Shown here piece by piece: positions 25,988 to 36,596 of a DNA stretch of 64,000 nt. Source of the stretch: an uncultured Desulfobacterales bacterium (GTDB lineage Bacteria > Desulfobacterota > Desulfobacteria > Desulfobacterales > JAHEIW01); the NCBI GenBank assembly GCA_947259495.1, contig CAMYLV010000042.1, positions 1 to 64,000 of the forward strand, read 5' to 3'. Position 1 is the first letter of the stretch. Every line of letters begins with the position of its first letter. A model generated the notes under the pieces. That model saw nothing but the letters and a program-made list of their open reading frames with translations. It had not been told where the DNA came from and did not search any database. Made by a program: the position numbers and the translations under genes.

Positions 25988-27544
25988 TCAGGCTTGTGCG
26001 ATAACAGATGCGGCCAAAACTCCCGGACCACAGGTGATGCCGCCGCCCGGGTGGCTGCCGCTGCCGCACAGATACAGCCCCTTAATCGGTGTATGATAGC
26101 GGGCGCACTCCGGGGTGGGTCTTAATATCAGTTGATCCAGCGCGTGCTCGCCGTGTAGAATATGCCCCTGTACCAGCCCGTAACGTTTTTCCAGATCAAC
26201 CGGAGTAACTACTTCCCGGGCCACAATCGCATCGGTCACGCCGGGGGCATATTGCTCCAGAGCTGCCACAACAGTATCCCCCAGTTTTTCAATCTGATCC
26301 TGATCCCATTGCGATTTTAAGCCATAGGGCACGAAATGCACGAGAATCGAAACCACGCTATGGCCTGGGGGAGCGAGATCCGGGCTTGAAACGGTGGGAA
26401 TATGGATATCCAGTATGGGTTCAGCTGAAAACCGACCGTACTTACAGACATCAAAGGCTTTTTCGATGTGATCCAGGTGGCAGCCTGTTCTGGCAAACGC
26501 TATTTTTTCTCCCGAGCGGCCAATAAATTCCAGTTGCGTACCAAGCGCCAGATTCACTTTGGCGGTTGTTCCGGTGCCCCGGATATGCTGCATGCGGTGT
26601 TCCTGCCAGTTTTCAAGCTGATTGCCCTGTATCAAATCCAAAAAGGTATGCCGGGGGTCGCAGGACGCAGCGACTATGGAGGCCTGGATATGCTCCCCGT
26701 CTTTTAGCAGCAACCCCTTGATTTGTCCCCCGGAGACCTGTATTTCGCTGACTTCGGCGTTGGTTCGAATTTCGCCCCCCCGAGATTGAACCGCTTTTTC
26801 GAGGGCGGCGATCAGGGAGCGGGGGCCGCCTTTAATGCTGTATTTGGCGGAACACTCCCACAATAGAAGGTTAAAGGCGGTGCCGGGGCTCCAGGGGCCG
26901 GCAAAAGTACCGGTTAAGCAGGCACCGGCCAGCGCGGCCTTTACGTGACTATTTTCAAACCATTCGTTCAGCCAGTCAGCGGCACTCATGGGTGCGATGC
27001 GCATCAACTCCAGCATCGTAGTTTTGCCCAGCCGTCGCAGTGCAAAACCGGTTTTAAAAAGATCCCATAGCGTGCGACCATCAGACGAATCCATCGCCGG
27101 CGGAAGTTCGTCGAAGATGCGATTGACAACACCGGCAACCTGTCTGATGAATTTGCGGTAGCGATGATATTGCCGGGCGTCTTCCGGTGAGTAAAAATTG
27201 ATTTCATTTGCGGTGCGACGCTCTTTGTTGCCCAGGAGCATTCCCCGGTCCCGGGGGTCCAATGCCAGAAAAGAGGGTCTTCCCTGTAGGAGTTCGAGGC
27301 CGTGGGACTTCAAATCAAGGCTTTTGACGACCCGGGCTCGAACCTGGCCGGAGTCATGCAGGACCCCGTCCGTTTGATATCCGGCATGAAATTCCTCTCC
27401 CGCCGCCAGACCGCCGATGGTACTGCGACGTTCAAGGACCAATACGTTACGGCCCTGTCTGGCCAGGAGTGCAGCTGTGGTCAGGCCATTATGCCCAGCA
27501 CCGATGACAATTACGTCATATGCGTTGCTCGTGGATGAGTTCAT
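25988..27544 (-). CDS. FAD-dependent oxidoreductase (PYROXD2/CrtI-like), copy 1
   Basis: 518 residues. N-terminal Rossmann dinucleotide fold VIVIGAGHNGLTTAALLA (about 11-28) with an acidic end LERRSTIGG, and a C-terminal GLYLCGSGSHPGGGITCGPG flavin-binding motif characteristic of phytoene-desaturase-like/PYROXD2 proteins. Paralogue of the gene at 27710-29338, with the same orientation and the same ends. Likely oxidises an amine or an unsaturated substrate using FAD; substrate unknown. Third gene of a unit led by a GcvT-like protein. It is separated from gene 2 by a 165-bp hairpin-bearing spacer. Confidence 0.87.
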   Translation of the reverse strand: MNSSTSNAYDVIVIGAGHNGLTTAALLARQGRNVLVLERRSTIGGLAAGEEFHAGYQTDGVLHDSGQVRARVVKSLDLKSHGLELLQGRPSFLALDPRDRGMLLGNKERRTANEINFYSPEDARQYHRYRKFIRQVAGVVNRIFDELPPAMDSSDGRTLWDLFKTGFALRRLGKTTMLELMRIAPMSAADWLNEWFENSHVKAALAGACLTGTFAGPWSPGTAFNLLLWECSAKYSIKGGPRSLIAALEKAVQSRGGEIRTNAEVSEIQVSGGQIKGLLLKDGEHIQASIVAASCDPRHTFLDLIQGNQLENWQEHRMQHIRGTGTTAKVNLALGTQLEFIGRSGEKIAFARTGCHLDHIEKAFDVCKYGRFSAEPILDIHIPTVSSPDLAPPGHSVVSILVHFVPYGLKSQWDQDQIEKLGDTVVAALEQYAPGVTDAIVAREVVTPVDLEKRYGLVQGHILHGEHALDQLILRPTPECARYHTPIKGLYLCGSGSHPGGGITCGPGVLAASVIAQA

Positions 27545-27589
27545 ACTTTAATTGTGTTTCTTTTATTTCATTTCTTAAGGTGTCATTCT

Positions 27590-27690
27590 TCAGAAGACAG
27601 AGGTCAGACGACAGAAGACAGATGGAAAAAATGGAAGATAAAACAGCCTTACTGTCCTCTGTTTGCTGACACCTGAAACCTTGTGCTATT
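27590..27690. repeat. Word-repeat hairpin (CAGAAGACAGAGG type)
   Basis: Left arm words CAGAAGACAGAGGTCAGACGACAGAAGACAG-like and right arm CTGTCCTCTGTTTGCTGACACCTG-like are loosely complementary. Resembles the inner arms of the glyQ-glyS spacer repeat. Lies between the two flavoprotein genes. Confidence 0.6.
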
Positions 27691-27709
27691 AACCAAAAAC
27701 CAATAACAA

Positions 27710-29338
27710 TTAACTGGACTTAAGCAAGGTTTTGGCAGCCAGTTCGCCGGGGGCGCCCATAATGCCCCCGCCCGGGTGAACACAGGAACCGCACATCCAA
27801 AGATGATCGATTGGCGTCTGGTAGCGGGACCAGCCGGAGACCGGCCGAAACGGGCCCAGTTGCTCCAGGCTCAATTCTCCCTGAAAAATATTACCCTCGG
27901 TAAGACCCACATCTTGCTCAAGATCCCAGGGTGTGACGACCTGACGGTGCAGGATGCTGTCTTTTATATCCGGGCAGTATTCGGCCAGCGTGTCGACCAC
28001 CGTATCCCCCAGTGCTTCCCGCTTTGCAGGCCACTGCTCAGGGCCTTCTTTCAAATGGTAAGGTGCGTATTGGACAAAAATCGAGATCACATGTTTGCCA
28101 GGTGGTGCGACGGTGGGATCTGTCAAAGAGGGGATGACAATATCCAAAAAGGGTCTTTCTGAAAAATTGCCATATTTGGCGTCATCGTAGGCCTTTTCCA
28201 GGTATTCGACACCCGGGGCAATGGTGATATCTCCCCGCAGATGGGGTCCGTCACCCGGTTTACAGCCAAAATCCGGTAGACGATCCACCGCCAGATTGAC
28301 CTTGGCAGAACTGCCTCTGTATTTAAAGCGTTTGAGCTGCTGCACAAAATCAGCGTCCAGGTGCTGCGCGCCTATCATCTTGAAAAACGTTTGATGCGCA
28401 TCGACGGCCGAAATGACGGTCTTGCTCTTGATTTCATGTCCACCCCGCACCACCACCCCGGCGGCCTTTCCCGCTCTTAAGATAATTTTTTCCACCGCTG
28501 CCTGGGTCCGTATGTCAGCGCCGAATGATCTGGCGGCCCGTGCGCAGGCCAGGCTGACACCGCCGGTGCCGCCTTTGGAAAACCCCCATGAGCGAAAGGC
28601 ACCGTCGATTTCCCCCATGTAATGGTGCAGCAGGACATATGCGGTTCCAGGAGACCTTACGCCCAGGAAGGTGCCAATGATGCCGCTAACCGACATCGGG
28701 CCGACCAGGCGGTCGGATTCAAACCATAAATTTAAAAACTCAACCGCACTCATGGTCATCAGTTTGGTGAACACATATTTGCCGCCATCGGCGAGTGCTT
28801 TGAAGCGGCGTCCCAGACCGAGCAATTTGGCAACCTCGCTGATTCGCAAAGCGGTCAGATCCGGGGCGGGCGAATCAATCAGGTGCTTTATAAAACTGGC
28901 CATCTGGGTCATGGCCAAAGAGAAGCGGGGCGCTACTTCCGCATCTGTTGGGCTGAAGCGCGCGATTTCGCGCCGGGTGGCCTCGGGATCTCCGCAACGC
29001 GTCATGGATTCACCGTCGGGAAACGGAGTGAATGTGCATTCCAGCGGGATCACCTGGTATCCGTGCCGGGTGAGGTCGAGTTCACGGACGATATGCGGGC
29101 GAAACAGGCTGACGACATATGAGTAAACCGAAAACGTGAACCCCGGAAATATCTCGTCACTTGCGGCAGCGCCTCCCAGGATATGTCTACTTTCCAGAAC
29201 GAGCACTTTTTTCCCGGCTTTTGCCAGGTAGGCCGCGCACACAAGTCCATTGTGACCGCCACCGACGACAATGGCATCATAGCTTTCGGTTGGGATGTGA
29301 GAATTAAACGGCTGTGCAATTTGAGTAACTTGAGACAT
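27710..29338 (-). CDS. FAD-dependent oxidoreductase (PYROXD2/CrtI-like), copy 2
   Basis: 542 residues, full length. AIVVGGGHNGLVCAAYLAKAG (about 22-42) plus VLESRHILGGAAASDE forms the FAD-binding fold; the C-terminal LWMCGSCVHPGGGIMGAPGELAA motif matches the neighbour. The two proteins align over most of their length but are clearly diverged, so this is an old tandem duplication or a heteromeric pair. It begins 29 bp after the GcvT-like gene, consistent with cotranscription. A glycine- or methylamine-type demethylation is an inference from context. Confidence 0.88.
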   Translation of the reverse strand: MSQVTQIAQPFNSHIPTESYDAIVVGGGHNGLVCAAYLAKAGKKVLVLESRHILGGAAASDEIFPGFTFSVYSYVVSLFRPHIVRELDLTRHGYQVIPLECTFTPFPDGESMTRCGDPEATRREIARFSPTDAEVAPRFSLAMTQMASFIKHLIDSPAPDLTALRISEVAKLLGLGRRFKALADGGKYVFTKLMTMSAVEFLNLWFESDRLVGPMSVSGIIGTFLGVRSPGTAYVLLHHYMGEIDGAFRSWGFSKGGTGGVSLACARAARSFGADIRTQAAVEKIILRAGKAAGVVVRGGHEIKSKTVISAVDAHQTFFKMIGAQHLDADFVQQLKRFKYRGSSAKVNLAVDRLPDFGCKPGDGPHLRGDITIAPGVEYLEKAYDDAKYGNFSERPFLDIVIPSLTDPTVAPPGKHVISIFVQYAPYHLKEGPEQWPAKREALGDTVVDTLAEYCPDIKDSILHRQVVTPWDLEQDVGLTEGNIFQGELSLEQLGPFRPVSGWSRYQTPIDHLWMCGSCVHPGGGIMGAPGELAAKTLLKSS

Positions 29339-29367
29339 CCTATTTTTCCTAAAATGAGCGTTCCCAA

Positions 29368-30561
29368 TCAGGTTTTCTTGTGTTCTGGATTATAAAACGG
29401 CATGGGTGCCACCACCGCGCTAACGGTTTCGCGCCGGTATTCCACGGTATATTCGATTTTGAGTACAGTGCCGTTCTGTGCATAGCGGGTCTCCACCGAA
29501 GCCAGCGCCAGGTTTTTCTTGACAATCGGCGACCAGGTGCCGCTGGTGGCTTTGCCGATTTGGCGGGAGCCGTCGTTATTATAAACCGGCACACCGCTTC
29601 GCCAGGCCCCCCGATTAAACTGGACGGGCAGTCCATGTTTGGCATAAAGCGCTTGCTGTTCGTCCCAGTCCAGCTCAAGCCCGACGAAGGCAAACCGTGA
29701 TCCGGCAGCCTGCTCCGCGCTGAGAGCCCGCTGACCGCAAAAGGGCTCTCGTTCGAGGTCGACCGTCCAACCGAGGCCCAGTTCAAATGGTGTTGATTTT
29801 TGCAATTCGACCAGGCAGTGGGCAGCGTTGTGAAACTCGACGCCATTTAACATCAGGCCGGCCTCAATACGGGCAATGTCCAGGACATCCAGGCCGACGG
29901 GTTGCAACAAATAGGGTTTTCCGGCTGACATGAGAGCATCCCAGAGGGGCAGGGCCGCTGCATTTTCCACCCAGATCTCGTATCCTAAATCGCCGGTATA
30001 TCCAGTGCGGGATATCAGCACGGGCAGCTTATCAAGTTGAACGGTCAACACGCGGTAATATGCTAACGCGTCCAGATCGACGTCGGTGATCTGCCTGAGA
30101 ATTTTGCGGGATGTGGGTCCCTGGATGGCAACGGCTGCGATCTTTGCAGTCATATCCTCGAGGGTGACATTAAAACCGCGTTTAAACTGCTTAAACCAGG
30201 CCAGCATCGGTTCTGCGGTATGCACCCGCAAGCGATCTTTGTCCAAACGAAACACGGTGCCATCATCGATGATCTTTCCAAAATCATCACACCAGCAGCA
30301 ATAGACCGCCCGCCCGCCGGGAATGTCTTCAATATTTTTGGTCATGATGCGGGACAGAAACGCAGCCGCATCCGGTCCGGTAACCTCGTATTTAAACAAC
30401 GGGCTGATATCAATTAAACCGGCGGCATGGCGCAGGGCGTAGTACTCGCTGTCGTTGGGCAGGTTATATGAACATACGGCGCAATAGCCGGCCCAGTCTG
30501 TCCAGCGGTGGCTGGTGCATAAGCTGGCAGTTCTATCATGAAATGGCGTTGGAATTGGCAT
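29368..30561 (-). CDS. GcvT-like aminomethyltransferase
   Basis: 397 residues with the GcvT/DmgdH folate-binding fold: DWAGYCAVCSYNLPNDSEYYALRHAAGLIDISPLFKYEVTG at the N-terminus, the ISRTGYTGDLGYEIWV signature, LQPVGLDVLDIARIEAGL, and a C-terminal barrel (SGTWSPIVKKNLALASV). Family members move a methyl or methylene group from an amine to tetrahydrofolate. No gcvH or gcvP is nearby; instead two FAD oxidoreductases follow. This suggests a dedicated amine-demethylating unit rather than glycine cleavage. First gene of the minus-strand unit; ribosome binding site weak. Confidence 0.88.
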   Translation of the reverse strand: MPIPTPFHDRTASLCTSHRWTDWAGYCAVCSYNLPNDSEYYALRHAAGLIDISPLFKYEVTGPDAAAFLSRIMTKNIEDIPGGRAVYCCWCDDFGKIIDDGTVFRLDKDRLRVHTAEPMLAWFKQFKRGFNVTLEDMTAKIAAVAIQGPTSRKILRQITDVDLDALAYYRVLTVQLDKLPVLISRTGYTGDLGYEIWVENAAALPLWDALMSAGKPYLLQPVGLDVLDIARIEAGLMLNGVEFHNAAHCLVELQKSTPFELGLGWTVDLEREPFCGQRALSAEQAAGSRFAFVGLELDWDEQQALYAKHGLPVQFNRGAWRSGVPVYNNDGSRQIGKATSGTWSPIVKKNLALASVETRYAQNGTVLKIEYTVEYRRETVSAVVAPMPFYNPEHKKT

Positions 30562-30618
30562 CTGTCATCCGATCTGTGCGGTTCCGATATATGGGTTGCC
30601 TGGGGTTGTCAAGTCTTT

Positions 30619-30720
30619 TATACTGCTTTTCATATTCATGTTCTATATGCGGAATTGCGGCATAAGTGGTTGTAGAAAAAAACGCTTTTATGTCGAAACG
30701 TTTTTGACAGACACTATATA
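30619..30720 (-). mobile_element. Family B element, copy 7
   Basis: TATACTGCTTTTCATATTCATG to TTTGACAGACACTATATA, reverse orientation, diverged. It lies 57 bp upstream of the GcvT-like gene start, inside its expected promoter region. Confidence 0.7.
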
Positions 30721-30936
30721 CCGAAAAGACTGATTGACAAGCGATTTTTGACCCATTAGATTTGTTGACATATTTGCCGGCTGGCAATAAAAAGACGGAC
30801 CGCATAACGATTTGCGATTGGAACCGAGTTTATTCATCTCTCATTACCTGAAAGGAGCGCATCAAATTTGAAAAAGAGATAATTATAGTTCATTTCAGGT
30901 ATTATCTGGCAGTGCTCAAACTGAGTGGAGGCTACA

Positions 30937-31191
30937 ATGGCGTATGATCCAGAAAAGGACATGGTATTAAAAAAGTGGAAGTGTGATGAAACCGGGTTGG
31001 TAATTACGATCAACCAGTATGGTGACGCTGAACCAAAGGTCCAGATCGGGCCCCGGATTTTATTGAAAAAAGACGGCAGCGAAAGAGCTCCGGCCAAAGC
31101 CGGACGGCTGACGATCGAGGATCTGATGTGGCTATACGACATAATCGATGAAGTTAAAGAGGAGCTGACATCTCTGCACAAACCACGATAA
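30937..31191 (+). CDS. Small hypothetical protein (84 aa)
   Basis: 84 residues from ATG 30937, chosen over an earlier in-frame ATG at 30925 because TGGAGGCTACA gives a Shine-Dalgarno 6 nt before it. Mixed beta then helical: LKKWKCDETGLVITINQYGDAEPKVQIGPRI, then AGRLTIEDLMWLYDIIDEVKEELTSL. No signal or membrane segment. It looks like a cytoplasmic single-domain protein conserved in form, but I do not recognise the family. Monocistronic position. Confidence 0.68.
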   Translation: MAYDPEKDMVLKKWKCDETGLVITINQYGDAEPKVQIGPRILLKKDGSERAPAKAGRLTIEDLMWLYDIIDEVKEELTSLHKPR

Positions 31192-31192
31192 T

Positions 31193-31285
31193 TGTTATGA
31201 GTTATCAGTTATTAGTTATTCGATCTGATAATCTGGATGTCGATGCGAAATAAAATACCAATTAACGCATAACCAATAACGGATT
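31193..31285. repeat. Word-repeat hairpin (GTTATTAGTTATCAG type)
   Basis: The left part has GTTATGAGTTATCAGTTATTAGTTATT words and the right part has AATTAACGCATAACCAATAACGG words that can pair with them. Intergenic, non-coding. Confidence 0.55.
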
Positions 31286-31331
31286 GATACACATCATCTG
31301 TTTGGAATTATCCAGCAGACGATCATTATGA

Positions 31332-34081
<2,750 letters not shown>

Positions 34082-34127
34082 AATCAGCGGCCTGCGCAAT
34101 TGCTGCGCCAAGCACAGGGAGGTTCGC

Positions 34128-34409
34128 ATGGAAAAACAGGTACGCGCCCATGTCATTATATCCGGGCGGGTTCAGGGCGTTTTTTTTCGGGTTGAAACGC
34201 AGCGCGCTGCTGAACGGTTTAACGTTTTGGGCTGGGTTCGCAACAGGCCCGACGGCACGGTCGAAGCTGTTTTTGAAGGCGGGCAGCAGGCAGTTGATGC
34301 CGTTCTGCAATGGTGCCAGGAAGGACCCAATCTGGCGGTCGTTGAAAATGTGGACCTGAACTGGCAGGATTTTACCGGGGAATATAAGCGCTTCGACATC
34401 ACCTATTAG
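34128..34409 (+). CDS. acyP: Acylphosphatase
   Basis: 93 residues from ATG 34128, selected by the GGGAGGTTCGC ribosome binding site; an upstream reading from 34044 would overlap ligA. The signature GRVQGVFFR with catalytic Arg21 and GWVRNRPDGTVEA with Asn39 are intact. Hydrolyses acyl phosphates such as acetyl phosphate or carbamoyl phosphate. Confidence 0.93.
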   Translation: MEKQVRAHVIISGRVQGVFFRVETQRAAERFNVLGWVRNRPDGTVEAVFEGGQQAVDAVLQWCQEGPNLAVVENVDLNWQDFTGEYKRFDITY

Positions 34410-34623
34410 TGTGGCGCCTCAAAAATAATTTATAGGCGTAGGTGCAGATCATTCCAAATATCGACCCATTGCGTTTCTTGTGGGTAAATCATCCGCATAT
34501 CACCTTATATCACCTTTCAGGAAGTAATAAGCTCTTTTGACAAACCCAGTGTGTGCTGAATCTGAGCGTAATTCATTTCGAAAAAAAAGACAAATATTGC
34601 AAATTATTTTGGAATAAAAAAGT

Positions 34624-34788
34624 AGAAGCTATCTCAAAAATAGTAGATCACGCTCAAGGGCGCGACGTAAACTGATTCAAAAACGGAGCATACACGTTAG
34701 TATTCGAGTATTTTGAATCGGTTTACAACAATGCCCTTGGGCGCCTGTCCGCCGCAGGCGGGTTAGATGCATTTTTGAGATAGCTTCT
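34624..34788. mobile_element. Family D inverted-repeat element (related TIR to family C)
   Basis: 165 bp with an 18-bp perfect terminal inverted repeat AGAAGCTATCTCAAAAAT / ATTTTTGAGATAGCTTCT. The left part has inner arms (CAAGGGCG / GCCCTTGG and AAACTGATTCAAAA / TTTTGAATCGGTTT), with a palindrome CCGCCGCAGGCGG at 34749-34761. TIR tips resemble those of family C, but the interior differs. The stretch 34410-34623 has no gene. Confidence 0.8.
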
Positions 34789-34800
34789 GGTGGAAATAAA

Positions 34801-34833
34801 AAGGGCGACTTATACAAACCATAAATCGCCCTT
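34801..34833 (-). terminator. Rho-independent terminator of HU gene
   Basis: On the minus strand AAGGGCGATTTAT pairs with ATAAGTCGCCCTT and is followed by TTTTATT. It starts 18 nt past the HU stop. Confidence 0.88.
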
Positions 34834-34850
34834 TTGTTCTTTGGTTTTGC

Positions 34851-35123
34851 TTAAACGGCGTCTCTGAGTTTTTTGCCGGGTCGGAATTTAACCACGTTGG
34901 CGGCTTTAATTTTGATCGGCGCGCCGGTTTGCGGATTGCGTCCTTTGCGGGCTTTACGACGAACTTTCTGAAAAGTGCCGAAGCCGACCAGCGTAACCTT
35001 GCCGCTCTTTTTCTTCAGTGCTTTGGTCACACCTTCCATAAACGAGTTGAGTGCAGCTGCAGCTGCAACCTTTGAAATTTTTGCATCTTTAGCCGCTTTT
35101 TCTACCAGTTCTGCCTTTGTCAT
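34851..35123 (-). CDS. hup: DNA-binding protein HU
   Basis: 90 residues, the standard HU length. MTKAELVEKAAKDAKISKVAAAAALNSF, VTLVGFGTFQ and the beta-arm RKARKGRNPQTG, with FRPGKKLRDAV at the end. Dimeric nucleoid protein. AAGGGGGTAAAGCATT precedes the ATG. Monocistronic, ending in a clear terminator. A different branch from the IHF-alpha-like protein at 6092. Confidence 0.95.
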   Translation of the reverse strand: MTKAELVEKAAKDAKISKVAAAAALNSFMEGVTKALKKKSGKVTLVGFGTFQKVRRKARKGRNPQTGAPIKIKAANVVKFRPGKKLRDAV

Positions 35124-35379
35124 AATGCTTTACCCCCTTCTAGTTTTTATTGATCTTTTGTTATGGTTAATACGAACCGAGCGCCTATTTGCCTGTTTCC
35201 ATACAGAAAGATAAAATCGATGTCAACAGAAATCTACATTTTACAACACTTTTTTTGAAATAATTCTCGTTGAACGGCTGCATAACAGCATTTACAGAAA
35301 ATGAATTCTTAATTTTTTAACAAATTTCAAAGTTAGGTGGCATGCAAATACTATTCGCCAAATACGGCAAAGGTCATTT

Positions 35380-36387
35380 TTAGAGCAGCGCATCAACAAA
35401 ATTGGCAGCATCAAATTTTTGCAAATCCTCAATCTGTTCCCCGATACCGATGTATTTTAAAGGTATTTTTAGGGTGTTGCAAATACTGATGACGATGCCG
35501 CCTTTGGCTGTGCCATCCAGCTTGGTCAGTGCCAAACCCGTAACGCCAAGGGCATCATTAAATAGTTCGGCCTGCGATAAGGCATTTTGGCCGGTGGTTG
35601 CATCTAAAATCAGTAACACCTCATGGGGGGCATCCGGTATTGTTTTTGAAATGGCGCGTTTTATTTTTTTTAATTCTTCCATTAAATTTACTTTAGTATG
35701 CAAGCGGCCGGCGGTATCAATCAATACCAAATCGGCACCGCGGGCTTTTGCGGCTTCAACCGCATCAAACGCAACTGCAGCCGGATCTGCCATTTCTTTA
35801 TGTTTGACGATATCCGCCTTTGCTCGATCGGCCCAGATCATGAGTTGATCAATGGCGGCAGCCCGGAAGGTGTCCGCGGCACCGATCAGCACCTTTTGGC
35901 CAGATTGGGTTGCACGGGCAGCGAGTTTGCCGATAGTTGTGGTTTTGCCGGTACCGTTCACACCGACCACCATTATGACGCAAGGTGAAGTCAACGGTTT
36001 TTCAGGCTCCGCTGTCTGAGGTGCAAGAATGGACAGAATTTCAGCTTTGAGGAAGGATTTGATTTCATCCGCACGGGAGATTTTCGACGCTGCGATCTTT
36101 TCCACAAGCGCCAGAGCCGTTTGAACCCCGATATCCGATGTAATCAATAATTCTTCAAGCTCCTCTAAAAGATCGTCATCGATCCGGTGTTTATGTGAAA
36201 AAATTTTATCAAAACCACCGGAAAACGTTTTGCGGGTCTTCGATAGCCGATCCTTTAACCGTCGAAAATATCCGCCGGAGGTTTCGGCCGCAGGCAGCGG
36301 GTCTCGCTTTTCAGCGCCATTTTCAGACAATTCTGATAAAGAATTTTCGGTAACGGGGTTATTTTTTTTTGATTTACGAAAAATCAT
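35380..36387 (-). CDS. ftsY: Signal recognition particle receptor FtsY
   Basis: 335 residues. A short charged A domain (about 1-60) precedes the NG domain: helical N domain (KHRIDDDLLEELEELLITSDIG), G1 GVNGTGKTT (142-149), ADTFRAAAIDQL, DTAGR and TKLDGTAKGG. SRP receptor GTPase at the inner membrane for cotranslational insertion. It lies downstream of smc on the same strand, a pairing common in many bacteria, with a decayed family A-like hairpin in between. Confidence 0.96.
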   Translation of the reverse strand: MIFRKSKKNNPVTENSLSELSENGAEKRDPLPAAETSGGYFRRLKDRLSKTRKTFSGGFDKIFSHKHRIDDDLLEELEELLITSDIGVQTALALVEKIAASKISRADEIKSFLKAEILSILAPQTAEPEKPLTSPCVIMVVGVNGTGKTTTIGKLAARATQSGQKVLIGAADTFRAAAIDQLMIWADRAKADIVKHKEMADPAAVAFDAVEAAKARGADLVLIDTAGRLHTKVNLMEELKKIKRAISKTIPDAPHEVLLILDATTGQNALSQAELFNDALGVTGLALTKLDGTAKGGIVISICNTLKIPLKYIGIGEQIEDLQKFDAANFVDALL

Positions 36388-36416
36388 GCCGAAATTTTGA
36401 AAATCGCATCTTACGA

Positions 36417-36516
36417 TTCACCACAAAGAACATAAAGAACCCGAAGATGCACGAAGATGAATTTAAAATCTTGTAAAATCTTTTTTTTGTGTCCTTCGTG
36501 ATCTTCGTGGTAATAT
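36417..36516. repeat. Degenerate CACGAAG/CTTCGTG hairpin
   Basis: Arms TTCACCACAAAGAACATAAAGAACCCGAAG and GTGTCCTTCGTGATCTTCGTGGT resemble the core of family A, but the GGTTAT termini are absent. It is either a decayed copy or an independent hairpin, between smc and ftsY. Confidence 0.55.
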
Positions 36517-36596
36517 TCAAACCTGCATAAAAAGCTTGATTAGCTCAAATTTTGTTCTGCATGGCTTTAAAGCAGGCGGATATCGGGCGCCTGGCT

